This document shows, one piece after another, positions 15,263 through 23,884 of a DNA stretch of 64,000 nucleotides (position 1 is the first letter of the stretch; every line of letters begins with the position of its first letter). Source of the stretch: Cumulibacter manganitolerans (lineage in GTDB: Bacteria; Actinomycetota; Actinomycetes; Mycobacteriales; Antricoccaceae). The translations under genes and the position numbers were made by a program. Below the pieces are notes generated by a model. That model searched no databases. It worked only from the letters and a program-made list of their open reading frames with translations, and was not told where the DNA came from. Where the stretch lies: contig NZ_WBKP01000006.1 of assembly GCF_009602465.1 (NCBI RefSeq), forward strand, positions 1 through 64,000, written 5' to 3'.

Positions 15263-16717
15263 ATGGACGCTTCCGAACGCCGACTCGGCGAGCTGCTGAC
15301 GTCGGCCTGCCTGCGGCATCCCGACGACACTGCCATCGCCGGTACGCGCCGGTCGCTGACCTACGCGCAGCTGCTCGAGGAGGCGCGCGCGATCGAGTCG
15401 GGTCTCACGCACGCCGGCATCGCCGTCGACGAGCCGGTCTGCGTGCTCGTCTCGAACGAGCCCGGCGACATCGCGGCGCTGCTGGCCGTCTGGCGCAGCG
15501 GCGCGGTGGCCGTCCCCCTCCACCGCACCACGCCCCCCGAGCTGGCCGCGTCGATCCGCGAGCGCACCGGCGCTCGCTTCGTCATCGACTCGCTCGCGGA
15601 CCAACCGGTCGGCTGCGCCGGGCCGCCGCCGGCCCCCCGACCACTGCTGGCCGACGCCGCGCTCATCGTGTTCACCTCGGGCTCGACCGGACCACCCAAG
15701 GGCGTGGTGGTCGGTCATCGGCAGCTCGCCGACAAGATCGATGCGATCGACTCCCTGCTGGCTTTCCGGCCGGACGACCGGACGTTGCTGGTCCTCAACC
15801 TGACCTTCAGCTTCGGGATGTGGGTGTGCCTGCTGACCCTGCTGCGCGGCGGCACCCTGGTCGTGCGCGACCGCTTCGAGCGCGACGGCTTCCTGGGTGT
15901 GCTGGCCGAGCAGCGGATCAGCCGGGTGGCGCTGGTGCCGACCATGATGCGGCTGCTGCTGGCCGGCGAGCGTGCCACGCCCGGCGCCGCGACGACGCCG
16001 CACCTGCGCAGCGTCCTGATCGGCGGTGAGCAGCTCGGCGTCACCCTCGCCGCGGAGATCCGGGCGCTGTTCGAGTCCGCCACCCTGGTCGACATCTACG
16101 GGCTCACCGAGACAACCACCTGCGACTTCTTCGCCTTCCCGGCCCAGGCCGCCGCCCACCCCGGTTGCATCGGAGCGCCGTCCCCCGGCGTCACCTTCCG
16201 CATCGCGCACGCCGACCAGGACGGCGTCGGGGAGCTGCAGCTGCGCTCGCCCTACCTGATGCACGGCTACCTGGACGCGCCGGAGACCACCGCCGCGGCG
16301 TACGACGACGGGTGGTTTCGCACCGGCGATCTGGCCGTGGCGCTCCCGGACGGCCTCGTCGAGCTGCGCGGGCGGCTCAAGGACGTCATCAACCGCGGTG
16401 GCAACAAGGTCACCCCGGCCGAGGTCGAGCTCGCGCTCGGCCGCCACCCGGACGTGGCGGCCGCCCTGGTGGCCGGCGTCCCCGACCCGGTGATCGGCGA
16501 GCGGATCCACGCCCTCGTGGTCCCCCGCGGCGCCCGCACCATCGACGAGACCGCGCTGCGGGCGCACCTGACCCGCTACCTCGAGCGGTTCAAGCACCCG
16601 GACGTCATCGAGGTGGTCGCGGAGCTGCCCCTCGGCCGGACCGGCAAGTCCGACCGTGGCGCGCTGCGCGCCACCGCGCGATCACCGCGCACCACCACCG
16701 AAAGGCGAGACACATGA
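15263..16717 (+). CDS. AMP-forming acyl-CoA synthetase
   Basis: A 484-residue adenylate-forming ligase (ANL superfamily). The phosphate loop FTSGSTGPPKG (137-147), the A5 motif IYGLTETT, the A7 GWFRTGDLA and the A8 hinge GRLKDVINRGGNK are present. The catalytic lysine lies in LGRTGKSDRG. It probably activates a carboxylic acid as its CoA thioester. The ATG at 15263 follows GAGGAG (15252-15257). Its stop overlaps the start of the enoyl-CoA hydratase (ATGA at 16714-16717), so activation and hydration are coupled. It is slightly shorter than usual (500-550). Substrate is not predictable. Confidence 0.9.
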   Translation: MDASERRLGELLTSACLRHPDDTAIAGTRRSLTYAQLLEEARAIESGLTHAGIAVDEPVCVLVSNEPGDIAALLAVWRSGAVAVPLHRTTPPELAASIRERTGARFVIDSLADQPVGCAGPPPAPRPLLADAALIVFTSGSTGPPKGVVVGHRQLADKIDAIDSLLAFRPDDRTLLVLNLTFSFGMWVCLLTLLRGGTLVVRDRFERDGFLGVLAEQRISRVALVPTMMRLLLAGERATPGAATTPHLRSVLIGGEQLGVTLAAEIRALFESATLVDIYGLTETTTCDFFAFPAQAAAHPGCIGAPSPGVTFRIAHADQDGVGELQLRSPYLMHGYLDAPETTAAAYDDGWFRTGDLAVALPDGLVELRGRLKDVINRGGNKVTPAEVELALGRHPDVAAALVAGVPDPVIGERIHALVVPRGARTIDETALRAHLTRYLERFKHPDVIEVVAELPLGRTGKSDRGALRATARSPRTTTERRDT

Positions 16718-17529
16718 CCTACGAGACGATCGCCGTCGGCGTCGAGGCGCACGTCGCGCATCTCGAGCTCGACCGGCCCGAGCGGCTCAACGCGCTCGAC
16801 GCGCACTGCCTGCGCGAGATCAACGCGGCGATGGACGACCTCGAGGACCGCTCCGACGTCCGGGTGATCGTGGTCAGCGGACGCGGCCGGGCCTTCTCCT
16901 CCGGGTTCGACCTCAAGGCGCAGATGGAGCAGCGTCCCGAGGGCGCCCAGGTGTGGCGCGAGATCCTCGACCTCGACTTTGAGACCACGATGCGGTTCTG
17001 GAACTGCCCCAAGCCGACCATCGCGGCGGTGCACGGGCACTGTCTCGCCGGCGCCTTCGAGCTCGCGATGTCGTGCGACATCACCGTCGCCACGTCCGAC
17101 TCGGTGTTCGGTGAGCCGGAGCTGAAGTTCGGCGCGGGCATCGTCACGATGCTGCTTCCCTGGCTCACCTCGCCGAAGCACGCCAAGCGGGTGATCCTCA
17201 CCGGCGACGACCAGGTCTCGGCCTCGGACGCGCTCGCGATGGGCATGGTCAGCAAGCTCGTCGAGCCCGGCGAGCACGTGACGTCCGCGCTCGCCATGGC
17301 GCGGCGGATGGCGTTGATCGACCCCAATTTGATGGGCGAGACGAAGAAGGCGCTCAACCGCACCTACGAGATCCAGGGGCTCCCGACGGCGCTGCGCACG
17401 GCGCTGGACGTCGATCACACGATCGAGTCGCACGGCTCGCCGGACAAGCGCGCGTTCATGGACGTCGCGCGCGAACGCGGGATGCGCGCGGCGATCCAGT
17501 GGCGCGACGCCCGCTTCGACGGCGCCTGA
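16714..17529 (+). CDS. Enoyl-CoA hydratase/isomerase family protein
   Basis: A 271-residue crotonase-fold enzyme. The oxyanion-hole stretches GRAFSSGFDLK and VHGHCLAGAFELAMSCD are clear. The catalytic-face segment FGEPELKFGAGI follows. Most family members hydrate enoyl-CoA or isomerise or cleave acyl-CoA. It is translationally coupled to the upstream acyl-CoA ligase, so the pair probably handles one CoA-activated acid. The stop is 20 bp from the convergent MaoC-like gene. Confidence 0.9.
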   Translation: MTYETIAVGVEAHVAHLELDRPERLNALDAHCLREINAAMDDLEDRSDVRVIVVSGRGRAFSSGFDLKAQMEQRPEGAQVWREILDLDFETTMRFWNCPKPTIAAVHGHCLAGAFELAMSCDITVATSDSVFGEPELKFGAGIVTMLLPWLTSPKHAKRVILTGDDQVSASDALAMGMVSKLVEPGEHVTSALAMARRMALIDPNLMGETKKALNRTYEIQGLPTALRTALDVDHTIESHGSPDKRAFMDVARERGMRAAIQWRDARFDGA

Positions 17530-17549
17530 GGCGTCTCCGGACGCCGCGC

Positions 17550-18338
17550 TCAGGCCTCGCGTACCTGGCGCGGCTCGTAGATGGCGACGTGCGCGATGTG
17601 CGTGACCGGCTGGTCGTCGGCGAACACCGCCACGTCGAGCTCGACGAAGCGGTGACCGGACTTCTCGTACTGGTCGGCCACCCGTCCGCGGCAGCTGACC
17701 CGCGCCCCGGTGCCGATCATCGCGAAGTTCTGCACCGTGCTGCCGACGTGGATCCACGGACCGAGCACGACGTTCGCCATCAGCAGCTCGTTGGCCAGGC
17801 CCAGCACCCATCCCGGGTGCGCGACGCCGAGGTCGGTGTAGATCGGCAGCACCTCGCGGACGTCGTCCAGGTAGCGGTCCGCCTTCGCGTCGGGGAAGGC
17901 GACCGAGATGGCGCCCAGGTGCCGCCCGCGGGCCAGGGAATGCGGCGACGCGGCGGGGCGCTCGTCGAGCGGCGGCGGCTCGAGGTCCGGGTAGTCGACC
18001 AGGGCGGGTGCGACGGGCAGCAGATCCGACACGGCGGCGGCCGCGGTCGCATCGACACGGCCGCCGTGCCCGACGGTGCCCTCGCCCGTCGCCGGATCGA
18101 ACGTCACGGTGACCGTGTCCCCGTCGTACGTCGGCGTCCGGTACCGCGACGTCATGCGCCCCCGGGTGAGCCATTGCTCTCCCCAGGTGCTGACCGGGCC
18201 CCACGACAGGTAGCCGTGCACCTCGACGCCGGGGACGAGCCCGCCGGTGAAGCCGAACCGGCGGGCCGTCTCGTCGTCGTGGATCTTGTTGGTGGACTGC
18301 GTTGCGGTGTTGTAGGCGATCAGATCGCGGGTGATCAT
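17550..18338 (-). CDS. MaoC/FAS1-type hot-dog dehydratase
   Basis: A 262-residue protein starting MITRDLIAYNTATQSTNKIHDD (ATG 18338). The N-terminal IHDDETARRFGFTGGLVPGVEVHGY is a MaoC-like hot-dog motif with Asp/His pair candidates. The C-terminal half repeats a similar fold (VSCRGRVADQYEKSGHRFVELD). This double hot-dog layout is typical of (R)-enoyl-CoA hydratase or acyl dehydratases in actinobacterial catabolic clusters. It is the third gene in an operon with the acyl-CoA dehydrogenase (start 19657) and the APH-like kinase (start 20700). Gaps of 23 and 29 nt suggest cotranscription. It probably processes the enoyl-CoA formed upstream. Confidence 0.78.
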   Translation of the reverse strand: MITRDLIAYNTATQSTNKIHDDETARRFGFTGGLVPGVEVHGYLSWGPVSTWGEQWLTRGRMTSRYRTPTYDGDTVTVTFDPATGEGTVGHGGRVDATAAAAVSDLLPVAPALVDYPDLEPPPLDERPAASPHSLARGRHLGAISVAFPDAKADRYLDDVREVLPIYTDLGVAHPGWVLGLANELLMANVVLGPWIHVGSTVQNFAMIGTGARVSCRGRVADQYEKSGHRFVELDVAVFADDQPVTHIAHVAIYEPRQVREA

Positions 18339-18361
18339 GGCGTTCTCCTCCCGGTCGCCGG

Positions 18362-19657
18362 CTAGACCTCGGCCGCGGCGCGGTCGAGGGACAGCCCGAG
18401 GTGCTCGATGGCCTGCTCCCGCAGGGTGGGCAGGTAGCCCGAGCCGAAGCGCGGCTCGCCCGGTTCGACGTCGCGCAGCAGCGCCCGCGCGAGGGTCCAC
18501 TTGTGCACCTCGGTCGGTCCGTCGGCGATCGCCATCACCTGCGCCGACACCATCATCTCGGCGAACGGCATGTCGCCGGAGATGCCCAGCGCGCCGTGCA
18601 GCTGCATGGCGCGCTGGACCACGTCGTGGAATACCGTCGGCATGATGACCTTGACCGCGGCGATGTCCTTGCGCACCACGCGGTAGTCCTGGTGCTTGTC
18701 GATGAGCCATGCGGTGCGCAGCAGGAGCAGCCGGAACTGCTCGATCTGGATCCACGAGTCCGCGATCTTCTCCTGCGTGGCCTGCAGGTCGGCGAGGCGT
18801 CCCGAGCGCGTCGTGCGGGAGACGGCCCGCTCGAGCATCAGGTCGAAGGCCTTGCGCACCTCGGCGATCGTGCGCATCCCGTGGTGGATCCGGCCGCCGC
18901 CGAGGCGCGTCTGCGCCACCTCGAACCCGTCACCCTCGTTGCCGAGCAGGTTCTCCAGCGGCACCCGCACGTCGCGGTAGCGGATGTAGGCGTGGGTGCC
19001 GTGCTCCTCGGACTCGCCTGCTATCGGCACATTGCGCACGATCTCGATCCCCGGCGTGTCCGCGGGCACGATGAACATCGACATTCCTCGATGCGCATCG
19101 ACCTCGGTGTTCGTCTTGACCATGACCAGGTAGAACGCCGCGTACCGGGCGTTCGAGGAGAACCACTTCTCGCCGTTGATCACCCAGCCGTCGCCGTCGC
19201 GGACCGCCGTGGTGGTGAACAGCGTCGGGTCGGCGCCGGCGTGCGGCTCGGTCATCGAGTAGCAGGACGAGATCTCGCCGTCCAGCAACGGCTGCAGGAA
19301 GCGCTCCTTCTGCTCGGGGGTGCCGTACTTCGCGAGGATCTCGGCGTTTCCCGAGTCGGGCGCCTGGCAGCCGAACACCGATGGCGCGAATCGGGACCGT
19401 CCGAGGATCTCGTTCAGCAGCGCGAGCTTCACCTGCCCGTAGCCCTGGCCGCCGTACTCGGGCTCGAGGTGGCAGGCCCACAGGCCGGCGTCCTTGACCT
19501 TCTGCTGCAGCGGTCGGACCCGCTCCATCATCTCGGTGTCGCCCTTGTCGTACGGCGTGACGAAGACGTGGTCGAGCGGCTCGACCTCCGCACGGACGAA
19601 GGCGTTAGCCCAGTCCAGCTTGGCCTGGTAGTCCGGCTCGGTCTCGAAGTCCCACAC
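18362..19657 (-). CDS. Acyl-CoA dehydrogenase (paired with APH-like kinase)
   Basis: A 431-residue acyl-CoA dehydrogenase. The FAD/substrate motifs SCYSMTEPHAGADPT and EKWFSSNARYA and the C-terminal QLHGALGISGDMP are typical. The GTG start at 19657 follows AGGAGC. It is 29 nt downstream of an APH-like kinase and 23 nt upstream of the MaoC-type dehydratase. The ACAD10/ACAD11 and LvaC proteins that partner with such kinases eliminate phosphate from a phosphorylated hydroxyacyl-CoA rather than simply dehydrogenating. This protein may do the same. A conventional dehydrogenase role is the alternative. Confidence 0.92.
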   Translation of the reverse strand: MWDFETEPDYQAKLDWANAFVRAEVEPLDHVFVTPYDKGDTEMMERVRPLQQKVKDAGLWACHLEPEYGGQGYGQVKLALLNEILGRSRFAPSVFGCQAPDSGNAEILAKYGTPEQKERFLQPLLDGEISSCYSMTEPHAGADPTLFTTTAVRDGDGWVINGEKWFSSNARYAAFYLVMVKTNTEVDAHRGMSMFIVPADTPGIEIVRNVPIAGESEEHGTHAYIRYRDVRVPLENLLGNEGDGFEVAQTRLGGGRIHHGMRTIAEVRKAFDLMLERAVSRTTRSGRLADLQATQEKIADSWIQIEQFRLLLLRTAWLIDKHQDYRVVRKDIAAVKVIMPTVFHDVVQRAMQLHGALGISGDMPFAEMMVSAQVMAIADGPTEVHKWTLARALLRDVEPGEPRFGSGYLPTLREQAIEHLGLSLDRAAAEV

Positions 19658-19686
19658 GTGTCGCTCCTGGTTGTCGTGGTGGCTGG

Positions 19687-20700
19687 CTAGAAGTCGCCCG
19701 GGTGCTCGAGCAGGTGCAGACCCCGCTCGAGCAGCGCGGCGCACGAGGACCCGATGTCCTCCCAGTGCGGGTCGTCGCGCTTGCCGGTGCGGTGCAGGCG
19801 CAGGTTGAACCCGGTGATGACGCCGAAGCGGTAGCAGGACAGCGCCTTGAACCAGGCCGCGTCGCTCACGTCGCGGCCGCTCTCGGCCTGGTACCGCTCC
19901 AGCAGCCACGCCGAGTCGACGTCGCCCTGCAGGCCGCGGTTCGCCGGCAGGTCCCAGCACCGGCCGTCGAGCATCATCGACAGCCAGGCGATGTCCAGCA
20001 GCTGGGCGCCGATGCCGCAGATCTCCCAGTCGACGACGGCGCTGACGCTCGCGTCGTCCCGGAACAGCACGTTCGTGGGATGGAAGTCGCCGTGGAAGAC
20101 GCCGACGTCCGGCGCATCCGGGCGGCTCGCCAGCAGGGCGTCGGCGAGCCGGTCGGCCAGCACGGACGTGTGCTCCTCCGCCATCTTCGGCTGCAGCGCA
20201 CGCCAGTGCTCGATCTCGGCGTCCAGCTCCTTGGGGCTCTCCCACCCGGCGAGCTCGGCGCGCCAGTCGACGGCGTGGATCTGTGCCAGGGCGCGGATCT
20301 GGCTGCTCAGAAAGGGCAGTGGATCGCCGTCACCCGGGGTCCAGCGGCCCTCGTCGAAACGCAGCGGCGCGCCCTCGACGAACCGCTGCACGTACGCGTC
20401 CGTGCCGAAGATCGCCGGATCGTCGGAGGACCACACGACCGGCGCGACGGGGACGCCGGCGCGATCCATGGCCTGCAGCACCGGCACCTGACGCAGCACG
20501 TCGGTGTTCCCGCGCCGCCGCACCCCCGGCGGGGCGAGCCGGACCACGAGCCGCTCGTCCGGACGGTCGCCGGTGCGGACCTCGAATCCGAAGCTGAGCC
20601 CGGCGTGGCCGGGCATCGGCCGTACCGCACCGACCGTCGCCTCGGGTCCGCGCTCGGTCTCTGCCCACCGTTGCAGCTGCTCGGTTATCTGGTCGGTCAC
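19687..20700 (-). CDS. APH-like phosphotransferase (ACAD10/11-kinase or LvaA-like)
   Basis: A 337-residue kinase-like protein. It has the ATP-binding LSFGFEV region, VFHGDFHPTNVLF as the catalytic loop and AVVDWEICGIG for metal binding. The GTG start at 20700 follows AGGAGC. It is the first gene of a three-gene operon with an acyl-CoA dehydrogenase and a MaoC-type dehydratase. That order suits a kinase that phosphorylates a hydroxyacyl-CoA followed by elimination. The divergent gene is an ABC solute-binding lipoprotein, which could import the substrate acid. Three paralogues of this kinase occur in the window. Confidence 0.88.
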   Translation of the reverse strand: MTDQITEQLQRWAETERGPEATVGAVRPMPGHAGLSFGFEVRTGDRPDERLVVRLAPPGVRRRGNTDVLRQVPVLQAMDRAGVPVAPVVWSSDDPAIFGTDAYVQRFVEGAPLRFDEGRWTPGDGDPLPFLSSQIRALAQIHAVDWRAELAGWESPKELDAEIEHWRALQPKMAEEHTSVLADRLADALLASRPDAPDVGVFHGDFHPTNVLFRDDASVSAVVDWEICGIGAQLLDIAWLSMMLDGRCWDLPANRGLQGDVDSAWLLERYQAESGRDVSDAAWFKALSCYRFGVITGFNLRLHRTGKRDDPHWEDIGSSCAALLERGLHLLEHPGDF

Positions 20701-20754
20701 CCGTGCTCCTCGCGACACCTGCCCGGACTTCGGGACAGGTCTAGGCAATTGGTC

Positions 20755-20787
20755 ACACCAGTCCTACCATCACCTGATACACCAGTC
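20755..20787. promoter_or_regulatory. Direct repeat ACACCAGTC (24-bp spacing) in the divergent promoter
   Basis: ACACCAGTC occurs at 20755-20763 and 20779-20787 in the 109-bp gap between the divergent kinase operon (start 20700) and the solute-binding protein (start 20810). Two copies 24 bp apart could be regulator sites shared by both directions. They are short repeats in a C-rich region, so confidence is low. Confidence 0.3.
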
Positions 20788-20809
20788 ACCTTGACCTCGC
20801 GGAGGCCAC

Positions 20810-22078
20810 ATGCGCAAGTCCTTCATCGCCCTCACCGGAGCAGCCAGCGCGATCACGCTGGCCCTCACCGGCTGCTCCAACAAGGCGGCCGATGACAGCC
20901 CGTCCAAGGGCGGCGGCGGCTCAGTGAAGACCGATATCGGCGTCACCGCCGACAAGATCTCGCTCGGCGTGCTCACCGATACCTCCGGGCCGTTCAAGTC
21001 CGGCGGTCTCTCGGCGCTCTACGGGCACCAGATCTGGGCGAAGGAGGTCAACGACGCGGGCGGCGTCTGCGGACGCAAGATCGAGCTCGACGTGAAGGAT
21101 CACGGCTACAAGGCCGACAACGCGGTGCCGCTGTACAGCCAGATGGTCACCAACGACCTGGGCCTGATGCAGCTGCTGGGCTCGCCGATGCTCGCCGCCC
21201 TGAAGACCAAGCTCAGCTCCGACAAGATGCTGGCCGCGGTCCCCTCGATGGCCTCGAACAACCTGGACACCGGCACGATCATCTCCACGACGGCGACGTA
21301 CGACATCGAGATGCTCAACGGCCTCGCGTACATGCAGAAGCAGGGCAAGCTCAAGGACGGCGACAAGATCGGCGCGATCTTCCTGAGCAACGAGGCCGGC
21401 GAGAACGCCATGGCCGGCGTCAAGGCGTACGCGAAGAAGCACAACATCACCGTCGTGGAGTCGCCGATCGCGGCCACCGACACCGACATGACCGCGACCG
21501 TCACGAAGCTGAAGTCGGACGGCGTGACGCTGATGACCGCGATGACGTCTCCGGCCACCGTCTCCTCGATCGGCGTGCAGATGAAGGCCCAGAGCATGAA
21601 CATGCCGCTGCTGGGCTGGGGTCCGACGTACGCGCCGACGCTGACCGCCAACCCCGAGGTGGTCGCCGCGATGAAGGACAACTTCTACCTGTCGGCCTCG
21701 GCGGCCTCGTGGACGCTGGACAGCCCGACCGCGAAGACCGTCCGTGACGAGTTCAAGGCGCTGAAGGTCGCCGATCCGGCGTCCAGCACGATCTTCGTCG
21801 GCTACCTCGCCGGCAAGGCGTGGGAGGCGATCCTCAAGGAGGCGTGCAGCGCCGGCGACCTGACCCGCGCCGGCGTCATGAAGGCGCGCGAGAAGGTCGA
21901 CAACGTCAAGACCGACGGGCTGTCGGGCACCCTCGACTTCTCCGACCCGGGAGCACCGACGACCCGCGAGACGTACATCAGCCAGCTCGACGCCTCCGCC
22001 GAGGGCGGCACCAAGGAGGTCGGCAAGCTCTTCATGTCCGACGAGGCCAAGGCCTACAAGGCGCCGTACCAGAAGTAA
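20810..22078 (+). CDS. ABC-transporter substrate-binding lipoprotein (branched-chain amino acid type, orphan)
   Basis: A 422-residue type-I periplasmic-binding protein. The signal peptide ends in LTGC with lipid-attachment Cys22. The mature protein has the ISLGVLTDTSGPFK start and the alternating fold of Leu/Ile/Val-type solute-binding proteins, which often bind aromatic acids, short fatty acids or amides in Actinobacteria. ATG 20810 follows GGAGG. No permease or ATPase lies next to it. It is divergent from the kinase/dehydrogenase operon, so its ligand may be that pathway's substrate. It ends before a strong hairpin (22119-22186). Confidence 0.92.
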   Translation: MRKSFIALTGAASAITLALTGCSNKAADDSPSKGGGGSVKTDIGVTADKISLGVLTDTSGPFKSGGLSALYGHQIWAKEVNDAGGVCGRKIELDVKDHGYKADNAVPLYSQMVTNDLGLMQLLGSPMLAALKTKLSSDKMLAAVPSMASNNLDTGTIISTTATYDIEMLNGLAYMQKQGKLKDGDKIGAIFLSNEAGENAMAGVKAYAKKHNITVVESPIAATDTDMTATVTKLKSDGVTLMTAMTSPATVSSIGVQMKAQSMNMPLLGWGPTYAPTLTANPEVVAAMKDNFYLSASAASWTLDSPTAKTVRDEFKALKVADPASSTIFVGYLAGKAWEAILKEACSAGDLTRAGVMKAREKVDNVKTDGLSGTLDFSDPGAPTTRETYISQLDASAEGGTKEVGKLFMSDEAKAYKAPYQK

Positions 22079-22118
22079 CCGCAGCCGGTCGGGTAGCCAG
22101 CGCTACCCGCCCGGCGCA

Positions 22119-22186
22119 GCGAAAGCGGGCTTCGTCGCCGAAGGCGGGGAAACTTCCCCTCTTCGAGCGACGAAGCCCGCTTTCGC
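22119..22186. terminator. Long hairpin (20-bp perfect outer stem plus inner stem) between convergent genes
   Basis: GCGAAAGCGGGCTTCGTCGC (22119-22138) pairs perfectly with 22167-22186. The 28-nt apical part contains a second hairpin, GGGGAA (22146-22151) with TTCCCC (22154-22159). It lies between the solute-binding gene (ends 22078) and the SDR gene (ends 22209), so it can terminate both. The unusual length and AAAG/CTTT ends also resemble a dispersed palindromic repeat. Confidence 0.75.
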
Positions 22187-22208
22187 ACTGGCCCCGATCG
22201 ATGCGTCG

Positions 22209-22964
22209 CTAGCCGATGAAGCCGCCGTCCGCGCGCAGCACCGCGCCGGTGACGTAGCTGGACATGTCGCTGGCCAGGAACAGCGCGGGGCCGACGATCT
22301 CGTGCGGCTGCGCGGTGCGCTGCAGGCTGGTCGACTTCTCAAGGCGCTCGCGGATGCCGTCGGCCCAGTTGGTGGCGATGTCGGTCTCGAAGCCGCCCGG
22401 AGCGATCACGTTGACCCGGACCGTGGGACCGAGCGCCTCGGCCAGCCCCTGCGTCATCACGTTCAACGCCGCCTTGGCCGCACTGTAGGGCAACGAGTAC
22501 GTGTCGGGGCGGTAGGAGTTGACGCTCGAGACGTTGATGATGCTTCCGCCGCCGTCCGCCCGCATGCGCTCGCCGACGAGCACCGATAGCCGGAACGGCA
22601 CCTTGAAGTTCAGCCCGAGGACGGCGTCCATGTAGCCCTCGTCGATGTCGCCGAGCGAGTCGTACAGCGGCGATTTGCCGGCATTGTTGACGAGCACGTC
22701 GACGCGACCGAACTCCTCGTAGGCGAGATCCGCGAGCCGTGCGGCCTCGTCCCAGCGGCCCATGTGCGCGCTGACGGCCAGCGCCTTGCGGCCGCGTTCG
22801 CGCACCAGCCCGGCGACCTCCTCGCACGTCTCGAGCTTGCGGCTGGCGATAACGACGTCCGCGCCCGCGTCGGCGAAGGCCAGCGACATCTCCCGTCCGA
22901 GGCCGCGGCTGCCGCCGGTCACGATGGCTACTTTGCCGGTCAGATCGGGATTCTGAGTGCTCAT
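22209..22964 (-). CDS. Short-chain dehydrogenase/reductase (3-oxoacyl-type)
   Basis: A 251-residue classical SDR. The cofactor motif TGGSRGLG (about 16-23), the NNAG motif (LVNNAGKSP) and the catalytic Ser with YSAAK (Tyr-x3-Lys) are present. C-terminal ADGGFIG is typical. The residue after the second beta strand (ASRK) favours NADP. It probably interconverts a hydroxyacyl and 3-oxoacyl thioester or a secondary alcohol. It is divergent from another SDR at 23075. Start ATG 22964 has AAGGAGCGCC upstream on its strand. Confidence 0.9.
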   Translation of the reverse strand: MSTQNPDLTGKVAIVTGGSRGLGREMSLAFADAGADVVIASRKLETCEEVAGLVRERGRKALAVSAHMGRWDEAARLADLAYEEFGRVDVLVNNAGKSPLYDSLGDIDEGYMDAVLGLNFKVPFRLSVLVGERMRADGGGSIINVSSVNSYRPDTYSLPYSAAKAALNVMTQGLAEALGPTVRVNVIAPGGFETDIATNWADGIRERLEKSTSLQRTAQPHEIVGPALFLASDMSSYVTGAVLRADGGFIG

Positions 22965-23074
22965 GGCGCTCCTTGGGAGACGTAGAAGGGATTCCGTCCG
23001 AAGGTACCGCGACGGCGGGATGTTCGCACCTCTAACTTCTTGGCTACGGGCCGGTATCCGCCTATGTTCGATGC

Positions 23075-23881
23075 ATGACCGATTCCCCCGAAGAATTCCT
23101 CCCCCATCTCGACCGCTCGATCAAGGGCAAGAGCGCCATCGTCACCGGCGCGGCCAGCGGGATGGGCCGTGCCACGGCAGCCCTGCTCGCCTCCGAGGGC
23201 GCCCGAGTCGTCGTCGCCGACCTCGGCGAGGACCGCGTCGAGGCAGTCGTCTCGGTGCTGAAAGACAAGTATGGCGACGATTCCGCCCTGGGCGTGGTGT
23301 GCGACGTCTCGAAGCCGGAGGACCTCCGGCACCTGGTGTCGCAGGCGGTGGAGTGGGCCGGTCAGCTGGACATCGTGATCAACAACGCCGGGACCTCGCG
23401 CCCGAACACCACGGTGCAGGACGACGACGAGTTCGAGTCGGTCTGGGAGCAGGTGTTGGCGATCAACCTCACCGCGCATGCGCGGCTGGTGCGGCTGGCA
23501 CTTCCGCACCTGCTGAAGAGCTCCTCGCCACGCATCGTCAACATCGCTTCCACGGAGGCGATAGTCGCGCAGCGCGGGCTGCTCTCGTACGCCGCGTCCA
23601 AGGCCGGCGTCGTCGGCCTCACCAAGTCGCTGGCCGTCGAGCTCGGGTACCACGGCGTCACCGTCAACGCGATCTGCCCCGGCCCGATCAACACCGCCAT
23701 GACGTCCAAGTACGACCCGGAGAAGAAGGCGGCGTACGCCAAGGCGCGGGTCCCGCTGCGCCGGTACGGCGACGCGGAGGAGGTCGCGCAGATGACGCTC
23801 AACCTCTGCCTGCCCGCATCGAGCTTCGTGACCGGCGCGATCATCCCGGTGGACGGCGGGATGACCATCCGGCACACCTAG
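23075..23881 (+). CDS. Short-chain dehydrogenase/reductase
   Basis: A 268-residue classical SDR. It has TGAASGMG as the dinucleotide motif, VINNAGTSRP as the NNAG loop, and YAASK as the catalytic Tyr-x3-Lys. The acidic residue after beta-2 (VVADLG) favours NAD. The C-terminal VDGGMTI is typical. The N-terminus has about 15 extra residues (MTDSPEEFLPHLDRSIK). It is divergent from the SDR ending at 22964, and the array of non-coding repeats begins directly after it. Substrate unknown. A role in the nearby hydroxyacyl pathways is plausible. Confidence 0.9.
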   Translation: MTDSPEEFLPHLDRSIKGKSAIVTGAASGMGRATAALLASEGARVVVADLGEDRVEAVVSVLKDKYGDDSALGVVCDVSKPEDLRHLVSQAVEWAGQLDIVINNAGTSRPNTTVQDDDEFESVWEQVLAINLTAHARLVRLALPHLLKSSSPRIVNIASTEAIVAQRGLLSYAASKAGVVGLTKSLAVELGYHGVTVNAICPGPINTAMTSKYDPEKKAAYAKARVPLRRYGDAEEVAQMTLNLCLPASSFVTGAIIPVDGGMTIRHT

Positions 23882-23884
23882 ATC

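Noticed and set aside
19687-20700. Aminoglycoside resistance by the APH-like gene
   Set aside because: Its neighbours are acyl-CoA enzymes and there is no mobile-element context. The family is broad and the hydroxyacyl-CoA kinase role fits better.
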